A stretch of DNA of 64,000 nucleotides, taken from Gelatoporia subvermispora B. Its lineage: Eukaryota > Basidiomycota > Agaricomycetes > Polyporales > Gelatoporiaceae. The notes under the pieces were generated by a model, which was given only the letters and a program-made list of their open reading frames with translations, was not told the DNA's origin and did no database searches. A program made the position numbers and the translations under genes. Below are positions 36,052 to 47,721 of this stretch, piece after piece. The stretch covers positions 327,157-391,156 of the forward strand of contig KB445800.1 of assembly GCA_000320605.2 (NCBI GenBank). Reading direction: 5' to 3'. Position 1 is the first letter of the stretch, and every line of letters starts with the position of its first letter.

Positions 36052-36820
36052 AACGTAGACGATATCTCTGGGGTACGTCAGGTCCAGATTTCTGTATCAT
36101 GATACGGCGCACCGTACTGACCGTGATTACTGCGGACTGAGATATAAGACAGAAGACCACGCACGTATTGACAGAGCGTACGGGGACTCCAGGTGGGACA
36201 TGCGCTTATAACGCAACAAGACAAAGCCGTTATAGTGTGCGGGCGATGGCCATGTCACCGAATGTCAGATATGCGTACCACTCCGCATTGTCAGTGCTCG
36301 GGGTCTTAGTGAACCCCGTTATGGGCAGAATGCATCGGACATAGTAGACGTGCTGAGAAGTTCGCGCTACATACGAGTCTGTTGAGATCTTGTGGCCAGG
36401 TGGCGATATGCATTACCGATGTGTAGAATACCCCGAACCGCTCAATCGTCTTCGGTGTGGCGAGCGAGTCGCGCGGTTCGCGCCCTGAATCGCATTCGGT
36501 TGTATCTATCGAATGTCGAGCAGGATTGCGCCGTGAGTACTTGAAACGCCGCCGTCGACAAAAGCGCTCGGCGGAGTTCCAATGGCACCTCGAGGCTTGC
36601 TGAGAGGCCACCAACATGTTTGGGCGTACGTCTCGCTTCACACCGATCCAGCCCAAATTGACCCTTCGAATCTTGTTCGTCCGTTCGAAGCCACTGCTAG
36701 TGACGTCTTTCCCGCAGTTATTGGCGGACCAACCCGCACGAAAACAGCCGAATATCCTCCTTGATTGTTGGCATTATGGTCCTTTTAACTCACTGTTTAC
36801 AGTGATACAGACATAAGTAA

Positions 36821-36997
36821 CATCAGCAAAATCTCGTGTTTGCTTTTACCGCTTTTACGTCTTTTCTGGTCGATAAGCGCCCCAAAAGCGGTGAAATCGG
36901 GAAAATCCCAGTCCCCTGGGACTGGGATTTCGTCGCTTTTCCTGCTTTGGCAAAGCAGGTAAAGCAGCGCCAAAGTAGATGTAAGATTTTCCTGATG
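36821..36997. mobile_element. MITE-like element, copy 1, with CATCAG termini and palindromic core
   Basis: About 177 bp beginning CATCAGCAAAATC and ending GATTTTCCTGATG, imperfect terminal inverted repeats. The centre holds the near-palindrome ATCCCAGTCCCCTGGGACTG. It is repeated in reverse orientation at 49495-49676, with decayed relatives at 53021 and 59329. There is no coding capacity. Confidence 0.7.
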
Positions 36998-37450
36998 AAT
37001 CACGGTGAGTTGCGCCACCATAATCAAATCCTCATTCTGGTGCATCGAGGTTCGACTCCTGGAAAGTTCCGTGAAGTGTCTGGCCATTGATAGAGTGCCA
37101 TATCAACGCGTATGACCCAATTGCCGCCAGTTGGCCTCATGTCTAGATGGAATCAGACATCCGTCTTCTTGGACGCCCGTTGACTCGGTTCGGGGTTTTC
37201 ATACCAATTTATCATTTGCACATAGGCGGCGGACTTATGGATGGATAGAGGATAGATCACATCAGCTGCACTCACCGATGTGATTTCATGATATGTGGAG
37301 CGCATGCCTTCCTTCAAAAAGGCCCTGCCGTCTATCCAGATATGCAGCATCACCTGATGGGGCAATAGTACACAGCAGTGCGAAACCGGACCAAACCTCC
37401 TCCGCATAGCCGCTAACCAAACTACGTCCACCCTGACGTCTCTCTCCCGA

Positions 37451-37478
37451 TACACACACACACATATATATATACATG
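37451..37478. repeat. AC/AT microsatellite
   Basis: A run of ACACAC units passes directly into ATATAT units, about 80 bp before the 7TM-2 start. Confidence 0.8.
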
Positions 37479-37557
37479 TAGTCAGTCGCCATACCGCAAC
37501 GCAGAGATACTCTCTGAGCGTTGCTATATCTGTATCGATAATTGACCTAACTCTCCG

Positions 37558-39003
37558 ATGTCTTCCGACGCTTCCGAAAAGATATCCTTGATATGCGCAT
37601 GGATTGAGACCGCGTTGTGGGGTGCGTGTAGACAGTTTCTTTACTTCGTCTTATCGAGTGCTGACGGAGTTATATATAGGGCTCAAGTGTGTCCTTCAAG
37701 CTAGTCGTAACGTTCCATCTACTGACTGCATATGCTGCAGCTCTATTGTTTTCTTGGGCACATGTTGGATCCTCTTCTTGAAGCCAAATTCCAGGGGAAA
37801 CAGAGTGTAGGTTCCTGGTCTTCCCTGTCTCAGATGGCTCTGACGTACGATGGCCATAGCATGCTGGGGACCACGTCGGCAGTTCTATATCTTGTCGCGA
37901 CCATCAATGTCTCAGCAACTCTACGACAGCTATTAGAGGCATTCATATACGTTCCGTCATCCGCGATAACAGCAGCGCCCGGACAGCCTACCTACGCCAG
38001 CACGTATTTCCTCGATGAGACGCGTCCAATGGCACTGCTGAAGAATGTTCTCTACTGCGTCGCGGTGAGTCTTTCCAGGACGCCTGAGAAGTGAGAAATC
38101 TCATATTTCGTCCAGGTCCTGACGCAGAATTTCGTACTTGTAAGTAATTTAATATTCATTCTACGCACACCCATTGATCACACCATATTCGAAGATCTGG
38201 AGGCTCTATGTTGTATGGGGTCATGACTGGCGCTTCGCGGTTGTCCCCGTATGTGGTTGGTCATACCAAAGTCACAATTCACTCACAATGTGCCACAGCT
38301 GATTGCCGAATTATGTCGTAGCAGTAAGGATATTTCTGTCTGCCTCCTTCAACATGCATCTGAAATTTACAGGCATCGGTTTCACTGGTGTTGCTCTCCT
38401 ATCCGGTCCCAGTGGGATACGACTGGCCAAAACGATAAGATCGTTTGCCATAGCCGCCTGGTCTTTGGACATCGCCATGCAAGTCACCGTTACAGCAGCA
38501 ATCGCTCTTCGACTATGGTACATGGGGAGAATGCTGTATCAAGTGTCATCCAGTCTCGTCAAAGTTCGAAACACCTACTTGACCGCAATTACGACTATTG
38601 TCGAATCTGGAGCACTCTCGGCCGTCGTAAGCATTGTGCTGCTGATTCTCAATATCCGTAACAGCCCAGCTGGGCTGCCCGCTGTGACCGATGGCTGTCA
38701 ACTCACGGTACGCCCGTCAGCATCTTCTCGCTTAGCTGCATCTCATTCTTTTTGTAGGTTCTCATTCCATTGATGATTATTGTTCGAGTTGGCCTTGGCC
38801 TCACCCACAGCCTTCCGTCAGCATACAAATCCTACCTCGAAACCACAATGGGGCAGGAATCAATAACTTTCGCACCGCAGCGGAAGCCAGTCGATCTAGG
38901 GAGTCGTATCAACGTTCATCGCGAGGTCACTACTGATGACATGAACACTACGACGGAGTTGACTAACGAGATGGAGATGTCTGATCTCAAACTAACTCAT
39001 TGA
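37558..39003 (+). CDS. seven-helix membrane protein, divergent paralogue (7TM-2)
   Basis: Nine exons: 37558-37621, 37680-37686, 37741-37806, 37860-38064, 38116-38139, 38195-38248, 38299-38323, 38373-38707 and 38758-39003, 341 residues. The exon plan copies 7TM-1, including the 7 nt exon 2 (GGCTCAA), the 66 nt exon 3 and the 24/54/25 nt exons 5-7. Conserved landmarks include LGTTSAVLYLVATINVSATLRQ, IWRLYVVWG, LRLWYMGR, TIVESGAL and RVGLGLTHSLPSAYKSY. Loop sequences and tail differ strongly from 7TM-1 and 7TM-3, so it is an older paralogue instead of a mirror copy. It sits in the palindrome centre next to AT-1. Function unknown. Confidence 0.85.
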
Positions 39004-39656
39004 CTACCTGATACTCCGGAAACGTTTGATCACCCCTCTCCTGTATTTTGAATGGCTTGTTGTTGATGTTATAATACTATATTTGATGCCCAAGTTACAA
39101 CTTTGTACTATGCAATAAAAGATATGTCCTCTTCTCTATCTCTCTGTATCCGGTGCATTTGTCCGACGTACGATGGGACCGTCTCATGGTCGACGCACAA
39201 ACATTATGGCTTTGGCGATGGTCCCTGTGAAGTCCCCGAGTAAGAAAGGGACGCAGCAATATCAACTGTGCCGCCGCGTGCGCCGATCAAATCCTCCTGC
39301 CCCTTGGATGCTGTGTCTGTCTGTCTTCTAGCTATGGGACATCTGGGTACCCGAAGGAGACAATGCACATGCTCGTGCTCATGCGAGCAGCGAACCTGAT
39401 CAATAGCCATCTCCACAACTATTGTTACATGCCATTTGGGCCAGAAGGCATCACAGCAGACTATCCCATATAAGATAGCTCTGATGCACCCACTGGGGTA
39501 CCTCCCGTCCGGTGGCGCGAAGGGATGGCACGTCTGCGAGCATGTTGCGGCTTGTTGCCGAGGCAGCTGGATACAATACTGCGGCGTTTCATCATACGTC
39601 TGTGATGCATTCCGCAGTGAAGCATCAGGAAATGTCGTGCTTACTTTGACGCCCCT
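39004..39656. other. 3' flank of 7TM-2 up to the right arm
   Basis: Contains the AATAAA at 39115-39120 and no supported gene; a minus-strand ORF at 39674-39204 is unrecognised. Confidence 0.4.
39115..39120 (+). promoter_or_regulatory. polyadenylation signal candidate of 7TM-2
   Basis: AATAAA lies 112 bp downstream of the 7TM-2 stop codon. Confidence 0.4.
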
Positions 39657-40050
39657 CGTCTGTCGAGATACCATCAGCGTCGACTAAGCCTTCTGAGACG
39701 GGGCATCGGTCGCACCGAGAAGCATCGTGGCGTGGGACGTCCTCTTGACTCTCCATGACTGCTCCGCCGCCGCTTGTCGTTCCCGGTATCGTTCTAGTTC
39801 ATCTATCTTTGGCCGCGACCGAAGAAGGCCCGCGGTGACACGCTCCCGCGAGGGACACAAGGAATCGCTGAATCTTCTTCCAGGGCGGCGCAAACATGCT
39901 GAGGCACTCCACCGGAACTGACATGATGACTGCCGCGAGCACGCCACCATCCACAGGGTGGCTGTCTACCGGCAGAGGAGTCTCGCACATTCGATGTTTA
40001 CAGCTTTCACAGCCAATTCCCTGGGACTCCAATTTGCTACGAGGAAAACT

Positions 40051-40231
40051 ACAACACGTTCGCCCATACACCCGTAATCTACGATGCAGCAGCTTTCGGC
40101 ATGAGCTCTACCGTTCGGTGCCGCTGTATAGCCACTCCCTCCTGTCCAAAGTAGCGCCCGCTCTCGAAGTTCCAGCAGTCGTTCGCCCGGACCCAGTTCG
40201 CCAACCCGTCCAAATAGATCGCCACGTCTGC
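40051..40231. repeat. 181 bp exact direct duplicate flanking the gap, left copy
   Basis: Identical to 40720-40900. It spans the synthase stop codon and last codons. The pair brackets an N-run, as expected when two overlapping contigs were joined by a fixed-size gap. Confidence 0.9.
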
Positions 40232-40719
40232 NNNNNNNNNNNNNNNNNNNNNNNNNNNNNNNNNNNNNNNNNNNNNNNNNNNNNNNNNNNNNNNNNNNNN
40301 NNNNNNNNNNNNNNNNNNNNNNNNNNNNNNNNNNNNNNNNNNNNNNNNNNNNNNNNNNNNNNNNNNNNNNNNNNNNNNNNNNNNNNNNNNNNNNNNNNNN
40401 NNNNNNNNNNNNNNNNNNNNNNNNNNNNNNNNNNNNNNNNNNNNNNNNNNNNNNNNNNNNNNNNNNNNNNNNNNNNNNNNNNNNNNNNNNNNNNNNNNNN
40501 NNNNNNNNNNNNNNNNNNNNNNNNNNNNNNNNNNNNNNNNNNNNNNNNNNNNNNNNNNNNNNNNNNNNNNNNNNNNNNNNNNNNNNNNNNNNNNNNNNNN
40601 NNNNNNNNNNNNNNNNNNNNNNNNNNNNNNNNNNNNNNNNNNNNNNNNNNNNNNNNNNNNNNNNNNNNNNNNNNNNNNNNNNNNNNNNNNNNNNNNNNNN
40701 NNNNNNNNNNNNNNNNNNN
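40232..40719. other. assembly gap of 488 N downstream of STS-2
   Basis: The sequence before and after the gap is the same 181 bp, so the gap may have no real sequence behind it. Confidence 0.9.
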
Positions 40720-40900
40720 ACAACACGTTCGCCCATACACCCGTAATCTACGATGCAGCAGCTTTCGGCATGAGCTCTACCGTTCGGTGCCGCTGTATAG
40801 CCACTCCCTCCTGTCCAAAGTAGCGCCCGCTCTCGAAGTTCCAGCAGTCGTTCGCCCGGACCCAGTTCGCCAACCCGTCCAAATAGATCGCCACGTCTGC
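40720..40900. repeat. 181 bp exact direct duplicate flanking the gap, right copy
   Basis: Continuous with the rest of STS-2, so this copy is taken as the true gene end. Confidence 0.9.
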
Positions 40901-42038
40901 ATCCGTCTCTGGTCCCCATGACATGGACTGGAGCTGCTCCCACAATTCGAAGAAGTGCGCGACCCTGGACCTGTGCACAGACGCCACCCATGCGAGGGCG
41001 CCGTCCAGGTCGAGATTGAGCTCGTGCATAGCGATGCATATGATGTTGTGCAGGTCGTCGCCTGCAGCCTGCTCCTTGTTGTAAGAGCACAGATCCTGGC
41101 TTGCCTCGTCAGAATTCGCGCATATGAATAATACGAACGCAGCGCGACACACCGCACTGCGTGGGTGGCGGAGAGTGAAGACTCACATTGTCGATGAGGA
41201 TAATGTCAGTAACATCCAGGGACAGCGCTGTGATGGTCGGGTGGTGGTATACCTCGGCGGGAAGATCCATGGCGAACTCGATGGGCACGTAGGATGGGTC
41301 CGTGCCTATCGTCAGCCTTCGTATTTCGAAGTATTCCTCGATGGTGCGCATCCGGGCAGCCGAGCGGTCCCTCGCCTGGTCCACAACGGCCTTGGTGTAC
41401 CGATCAAAGACCTCGAGGAAGCGGGTCTGCGACGTCTTGCTCGCGGTCTGTACGCCGAGATGCCAAAATCTGTGTGCGCGCGCGCGAACGTGAGCACCGG
41501 GTGTGTGCGGCCGCAGACCACCGAATAGCCAGTATATTGCTTACTGTCTAGCCACCTCCCCAACGACGCATTCTCCCGCTGGGCGTTCCTTTTCGGGGTT
41601 CCGCAGTGCGTCCATGACGACGTTCGCAAGCTGTTCGACCTCGTCGGGGCCTCTGATGTCGGTGTACTCGTCAAAGACGAAAACCAAGTTCATCATGTCG
41701 CAACTTGTCCTCAAGTGCTCTGGCGTGTCGCTGCAGTCAGAAAATTGCCACGCTGATGGGCGACAATGAGAGCGCACCCTTGCTCAGCGTCGGATACGCC
41801 AGAGACGCAAGGAGGCCTGGACCATTGTTTCAGCGCCGGTGCAAATAAGTAGTCATAATTACGGCGAATTTCACTCACTGAAATCGCAGAGGTCGAAAGC
41901 CCTTTGGGCCTTTGTGCTAAACGCGTTGAAGGACCTGAACCAGGCCGCAGATTCGGCCTTGACCTCGTTATAGTGCGGATTAATGCGACGAGGCCAGGGC
42001 CAACCCTCCATTGTCTCAGGAAGATGGAATTCGACCAT
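40748..42038 (-). CDS. sesquiterpene synthase (STS-2), class I, Delta6-protoilludene-synthase-like
   Basis: Complete: five exons on the minus strand, 42038-41879, 41816-41778, 41719-41545, 41469-41187 and 41095-40748, 334 residues, the usual length for basidiomycete sesquiterpene synthases. Motifs are [13 protein letters not shown] (aspartate-rich site, 83-87), NDLCSYNKE (NSE metal site, from 219) and [13 protein letters not shown] (RY pair). The enzyme is soluble and should ionise farnesyl diphosphate with Mg2+. It differs from STS-1 at only a few positions in shared exons, for example VEFH/VKFR near the start, YNEV/YEEV, and LVF/LFF before the aspartate motif. Exon sizes equal those of STS-1 exactly. 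It diverges from hydrolase-2 as STS-1 does from hydrolase-1. Product is inferred, not shown. Confidence 0.93.
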
Positions 42039-42516
42039 CGTAGTACTTCACGAGCTCGAAGCAGAGTTAACTGCTAGAGACCACATCGAATGACCTATAT
42101 GTGATGAGGCCGTGGTGGGAATCCATCTACATGTAATATTGCAATGCTTCAAGGTCCCGCCCCGGTATGTTCGTGCAGTATCTAACCTTATAATAATAAG
42201 AATGTTATGTTATTTTCCCGTCGCACTTTCACGTTGGACACGGGCAGTACATCCTACCATATACAGCAAACGGGAGCTCGCAACGTCCCGAGATGATCTA
42301 TCATGGAGAGACAGATTAGAATCAGTAATCATCGGGTGATACATCAAGGGGACTGGCGCGGAACGTATACTCAACGGCGCTGTATTTCAGAAACCTTGTA
42401 GCCACAAGACGGTCTTGGCCTAGGTAGATTCCAGTCGTGCACGCAAGGTCTTCCGATTCCGTATAGATCGGAAATGTCGAATGCCGACAGATGTGTATAG
42501 GTACACAGTAGCGTCT

Positions 42517-42664
42517 CACGCCAGAAGATGGGAGCCAAATAAGCCCAGAAGAGAAGAGAAGATCTTGAGGCTCATGATGCACAGCAGGACGGTCTGACCG
42601 GCGATGACTTGATGGAAGACTTGGACGGACCATAGGACAGGCGGCAATAACAGAGCTGTAGTGC
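42517..42664 (-). pseudogene. conserved exon-like fragment upstream of synthase-2
   Basis: Right-arm counterpart of 26610-26757. It reads ALLLPPVLWSVQ, then VIAGQTVLLCIMSLKIFSSL, in the same frame, again ending at a GTGAGA donor. Sequence similarity to the left arm continues to about 42680. Not recognised. Confidence 0.4.
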
Positions 42665-42680
42665 CGAAATTAGAGGATGG

Positions 42681-44149
42681 ATGTCCTCACGCCTGGTTAA
42701 ACTTCAGGACTATCAAGGAGTAGAATATTGCGGCTTACACGGGAATAAATCAGGCCAGTCAACGGGTCACCAACGCTCGGGCGTACTCTTCGCTGCAGCT
42801 GGGTTTCCCTGCCCGTATATCCAGCGAACCTCCGTATACATCATTCAGGGCCACAAACAAAGCCCGATGCGATCGTTGCACAACAGGGTGGGGCCTGCTA
42901 CAAGAGACGTCTCCCTATTCGGCATAGCCCGCGGACGTGATGTGGCATAACAGGGGTCTCTTTGAGGACGCCACAGAAGGTTTGGGGCGAGCGCGGCCAG
43001 GTGATAGCCCATGAGGCTCATATGGCGATGTCTGAGCGCTGCAATCACCGGATTGGCTGAGAACTCTGAGAAGACGAGATCGAGCTTGATCTTTGTAATA
43101 CGTCTGAGACAGCACTGGCCGTCAAGAACGGACTGAAAGCGATAAGAGTGGCGCCTCAGGAATTCTGTTATTGAGCTTGACATGTCGGTTTTGTGAAAAC
43201 CAAGGAGTCCGCCGCAGAGACCTGTATCCGACCAATTCTTCGGTCCTACAGGCGCGACATCTGGCCCGGCGCCGGTCCGGTATTCAGACATAACACCGGC
43301 CGATGTTCGGCACCTTTCGCTCGCTCCTCGGCACGGATTTCAAAAGCGGTCAAAACCTAGCGAAACCTTCGGGCTTCCGTCAAGCGGCAACTTGCGCACT
43401 AAGCTCGGGAGAGCCCTTGCAAGTCCGAGGGAGTTGTGTGAATCATTTCTGCAGGTCATCACATCGCGCATTCGTGGAGATGTTCTCGCTGCATCTGTCA
43501 AAGTTATCAGCCTCACCAATGTGGCGGCAGATCTGGATGATTGGTACTGAATTGTCTGTTTCTGGAAATTATCCATATATGGGGTCGCAACATCCGTTCC
43601 ACATACCCGGTAACTGTCTACAAACGGGAAAAGGACTGCGAAATGCCGGACTCTGGCAGACCTGACGCGAACAAAATAGCACATAACTACGGGAGTAAAA
43701 CCTTTGGAGTCCCGATCGGCGCTTCAATAATCAACCAGAGTGTTCGTCTCCTTTCGGTAACCCCGGTCCTCCCATTGGGACGAGGGCCAGGACACCTACC
43801 TTGTATCGATGTTGGGGCTGTGCGGGCTCCTCCACGTCCCGCTGAGCTCGTCCTTCACATCGGGGCAAAAACTTGAAGTATCGAAACGTATCCTGGTGAG
43901 CGAAAAGACTAATGCAGCGGGGCCTGCTCGAGGTTTCGGGCGATAGAAGCGGTCAAACTGCGGAGAGCTGCTGACACTGCCTGACAGCCTCCGTCTTCGG
44001 GGTCCTCTGCTCTGTGCACCCGCCTTCCAAGATATGGAAGGCATGGCGACTTCGCCGAATTGGCGTGTACGCTTATAGACCTGCTGCCCTTCCAATACCG
44101 CCCTTGCCTACTGTCAGGGTCGTCCCGCCGTCCTCACGAGCTCTTCGTC
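42681..44149. other. divergent promoter region of hydrolase-2, outer part
   Basis: No gene supported on either strand; short ORFs only. Little similarity to the corresponding left interval was noticed. Confidence 0.35.
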
Positions 44150-45482
44150 ATGGCCTTCACCTTTCATCGCCAGCCTTTCAAGGCCGTCTACAAGGCAACC
44201 ACCGTCCTCTACGTCCTCGTTAGCATTCCCGTGTGGGTCCTCATCGCCATCGTTCCTGCATGGAGGCCTCGACGATCGTGGACTGTCGGACGCACTCTCA
44301 CCGTCAAACTCATTCGCACATACATTACGGTCATGTTCAACACCGACCTCCCGGCCAGTCCCCCGCCAGCCATCATCGCTGCCTCCCCTTCTGCAAAGGA
44401 AGTCGGTTTCGCCTGGGTCGATCCTGCCCCAGACCTCATCACTGGGGAAATTCGCGACCTCGCACAAGCCAACGGGGTGAAGGCCGAGAAGAGCTGCGGC
44501 TATTGGTATGGACCTAGAGGTGCCGACGGTGCACCAGGGCAACGGGCTAGCAAAGGCGAAAAGGTCATCTTGCACATGCATGGTAGGTTGCTCTTCTATA
44601 GAGTGCCACTCAATTCTAATCGTTGTCCTTTTCGCTTTCCGCGGCACCGTAGGGGGCGGTTACGTCGTGAGTAGTCCCGTGCCTGCACGACAAATTTGGT
44701 AATAATTCACACGTTCGCAGATGGGCACCTCACACCCTGCCAACACACCAATGGTGGCATGCTACAATGGTTTCCTCGAGCACTTCCCTAAGGGCATGCG
44801 CATCTTCGGTTGTGACTACCGCGTCGCCTCCGCTGCTCCCTTCCCACCGGCCAACCCGTTTCCCGCTGCTTTGATTGATGCTGTCGCGGCCTACCGGTAC
44901 CTTGTCGAAGACGTGGGATTCGAGCCGGAGAACATCATCATCGGTGGCGATTCGGCGGGCGGGGCGCTGGCCCTCGCTCTGGGCCGGTACCTCGCTATCA
45001 ACAACTTCCCGAATCTGCGGAATGCCGCAGGGCTGCTCCTCCTCTCTCCCACTGCCGACTGGGCGGCGACGCACGACGAAGGCGACTGCGCTATGAAGCG
45101 CAACTCGCCTACGGACTACGTCCAGGCCATCGTATCCAGTGATTACACGAGGCGCGCTCTCGTGGGGAAGCTGCCGGCGGACACTGCGGCCACCAACATC
45201 TGGTTTTCGCCGGGGTCGCGTCGCCTCAACAATGTCCAGGGAGCATTCGCAAGCCTCCCCCCGGTATGCATGGTGACCGGGGGCGGGGAAATCACACTTG
45301 ATCCGATGCGTTTACTGAAGGACCGGCTGCTGGAAGACATGGGCGAGGAGCGCGTCTTCTACTTGGAGGCGCCGGATGCTTCGCACGACTTCTTCACAGC
45401 GCCGTGGCACGAACCGGAGAGGACGGATGGCTTGCGTAAGGTGGCTGAGTGGGTACGGAAGGTTTGGGGAGAGGGAAGCTAG
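44150..45482 (+). CDS. alpha/beta-hydrolase fold protein, HSL/Abhydrolase_3 type (hydrolase-2)
   Basis: Three exons: 44150-44582, 44653-44666 (14 nt) and 44721-45482, 402 residues, the same exon sizes as hydrolase-1. Hydrophobic N-terminal segment VLYVLVSIPVWVLIAIV, basic RPRRSW, oxyanion motif HMHGGGYV (a canonical HGGG), nucleophile elbow GGDSAGG (Ser near 227) and PDASHDFF with the probable catalytic His. It is expected to be a membrane-associated esterase/lipase-like enzyme. It is divergent from STS-2 and convergent with 7TM-3, mirroring the left arm. Of the three hydrolases here, it has the most standard active site. Confidence 0.9.
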
Positions 45483-46166
45483 GCGTACTGCATAGGTCGG
45501 AAGCAGCCGATCTTCAAAGGACATTGCATCGAATTTTCGGTTTGCTACTTCTTGTTCCATGTCCTCTATATGGGTGTTTTGTAAAATGGTGATTTGAATG
45601 TAATTGGTACGAGGTTGTAATGCAATACCCTCCCACCAATCAGATGCAGCTGTTGTAGCTGTTTCATCGCGCGCCCGTATTTAAGTTTTGAGCAGGCGTC
45701 TTAGATGCTTAGCGTCATGTATGCTCTCGCTAGGGTGTCATGACTTGAGAGTTAGGTTCGACTGAATTTCACAGCTCTTTCAACCATGTAGCAATACAAG
45801 AGGAAAGAGAGGAGAGAAAAATGTGCATGCCGTCATATTCCGCTGTAATTGGTCGTTCGCATTGCATCCGGGAGCTAATCACTAGTCTAATGCACACGAG
45901 GATGTCACAACCCGAAATGTCATCCCTTTGCGGCTAGCGTAGCGAGACACGAACGCCTTGGAAAGATTTGGGAGCATCGAAGGCCTCAACGTCTCCGCGA
46001 AACCTCCCCCCCCTTTGCTCTTCATCTCCTGCATAAGAGACGAAATTTCACGCGCAAACGACTGCCACCTGTCACGACACGAGCGGTTTCTGTATTCACG
46101 CATATGATAGTTGTTACACCGTGACATAGGTAGCATTACGAGATAGTGCCGGCCAACTCATGAAGC
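45483..46166. other. convergent intergenic interval between hydrolase-2 and 7TM-3
   Basis: 3' flanks only; nothing coding recognised. Confidence 0.4.
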
Positions 46167-47721
46167 TCATGAAGCATTCTGATACAATCCGCTTGACACC
46201 TGTCCGAACGACTCGAGGTTCTCCGCAGCTTTGAAATCGGCCAGGACATCATCGCGCGAGCCTCCCATCGTGGTGCTGAGATTGGCGCTTCTGGACCAGG
46301 AGGCGCCGTCGTTGGAGCCGAACGGGCGCTGTGACCCCTTTGTCCTCCAGGGGCCCAAGGCGAAATTGCCGGACGAATTGGTGGTGGCTGTATCAATATA
46401 CGACTTGTATGCTGATGGCAAACCGTGTGTGAGGCCGAGTCCGACACGAACAATAATGAGCAACGGCGTCAAGACCTGGTGGGCGGTCAGTTCACCCTAC
46501 AATACCTGAAGACAGAGTCGAAGCTCACCGCGAGTTGCGTTGCGATGTCAAGTCCGGCGAGCGCAATGGCTCCTTGCGTAAGATAGAGCACAAGCAAGCA
46601 AAGAGTCGCTCCGGCGAATATGGCGCCTGATTCGATGATGGTGAATATGGGCGTCGCGTAAGTGTTTTGAATTTGCAACTGAACAGAGCCCGTTGTAGAG
46701 ACCCGCGATAGCGTCTTGCCCATATACCACAGTCTGGCGGCGATGGCGACGGTGACGCTGACATTGACCGTGAGGTCAAGCGACCACCCAGCGATAGCCA
46801 ACTTGGTTCCCAGCGGAAAGTTGGCCGCCTGTCCGGGCTCGTCATACAGGATACTTCCTCCATAGGCCACTCCTGCGCAAACGTCAGGCCATGTGCGACG
46901 AATCGTGTGGACACGATCTGAAACTTACCCATGTGCCCCAGTTCGACGATAAGCTGCAATAAATCATGTAGTGTTGACCAACAAACGATCAGTATCCACG
47001 CACCGGAACAACACAGATTTTCCAATTTCTTCCCCAAACAACGTATAGCCGCCATATCTTAGTGTCGATATATTTTAGCACGATATAGCCTCTAAGTAAG
47101 GAATGTTTGGCTCACAAGCACAAGATCTTGGAGCCAGACCTGACAAGTGGTGGGTGATATCAGCTTGAAATTTCCAGGCTCATATGGCTGCCGAAGCATG
47201 ACTTACCGTCGTGTCATATAGCAGTGTCTTCAGAAATGAGGGCCACCTGGACTGATCGAGGAAGTACAAAGTCGCATAAAGAGGCGGAGGAGGCTGGGGT
47301 ACGTAGATGAATCCTTCCAAGAGTTGCTGCAGAGAGGCGCCAACATGTACAGTGGAAAATATGAACAACACGATAGACGTTGTGCCCAGCATCCTGAGCA
47401 AGAAATTGAAATCACAGCATGAGCAACGTTGAAGGGCACCACTCAACCGAGTGTACCCACGTACCAACGACTAGCCTTCGAGTTAGTTTTGGCAAAAATG
47501 ACCCAACAGGCACCAGCAAAGATAATACAGCTAGAGTACCAGCCCGTTATTATCGAGCATATTTTCCTGACACGTGAACATACTTTACACCTGCGGAATG
47601 TCTCAGTGTGAGAGTCTTGGAGGTGAGGACTAGAAAAGGACGTACCCCACAAGACTGTTTCTATCCATATACCTATCAGGGATATCTTGTCAAAAGGCGG
47701 AAGTGCTGCGGTGGAAGCCAT
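46167..47721 (-). CDS. seven-helix membrane protein (7TM-3)
   Basis: Minus-strand gene with the same nine-exon plan as 7TM-1: exon 1 is 47721-47646 (76 nt), exon 2 is the 7 nt micro-exon 47590-47584 (GTGTAAA), and the last exon ends at 46167. It starts MASTAALPPFDKISLIG. Landmarks are LQQLLEGFIYVP, IWRLYVVWGR, ARLWYMGK, TIIESGAIF and RVGLGLTHGLPSAYKSY. The tail shares GSRDDVL with 7TM-1 but is longer, ending GLYQNAS. It is the mirror partner of 7TM-1, clearly closer to it than to 7TM-2. Function unknown; retention next to the same enzymes in both arms suggests a cluster role. Confidence 0.85.

Larger units (their letters stand above)
36052..37557. other. divergent spacer between AT-1 and 7TM-2
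   Basis: Contains the MITE at 36821-36997 and an AC/AT microsatellite at 37451-37478. No coding signal otherwise. Confidence 0.5.

Noticed and set aside
39684..40073. ORFs downstream of the synthases that occur twice in the window (also 29134-29521)
   Set aside because: They repeat only because the inverted arms are nearly identical; there is no start context, motif or splice support.
40051..40231. A second tandem synthase fragment downstream of STS-2
   Set aside because: Exact identity to 40720-40900 around an N-run indicates an assembly overlap, not a biological duplicate.
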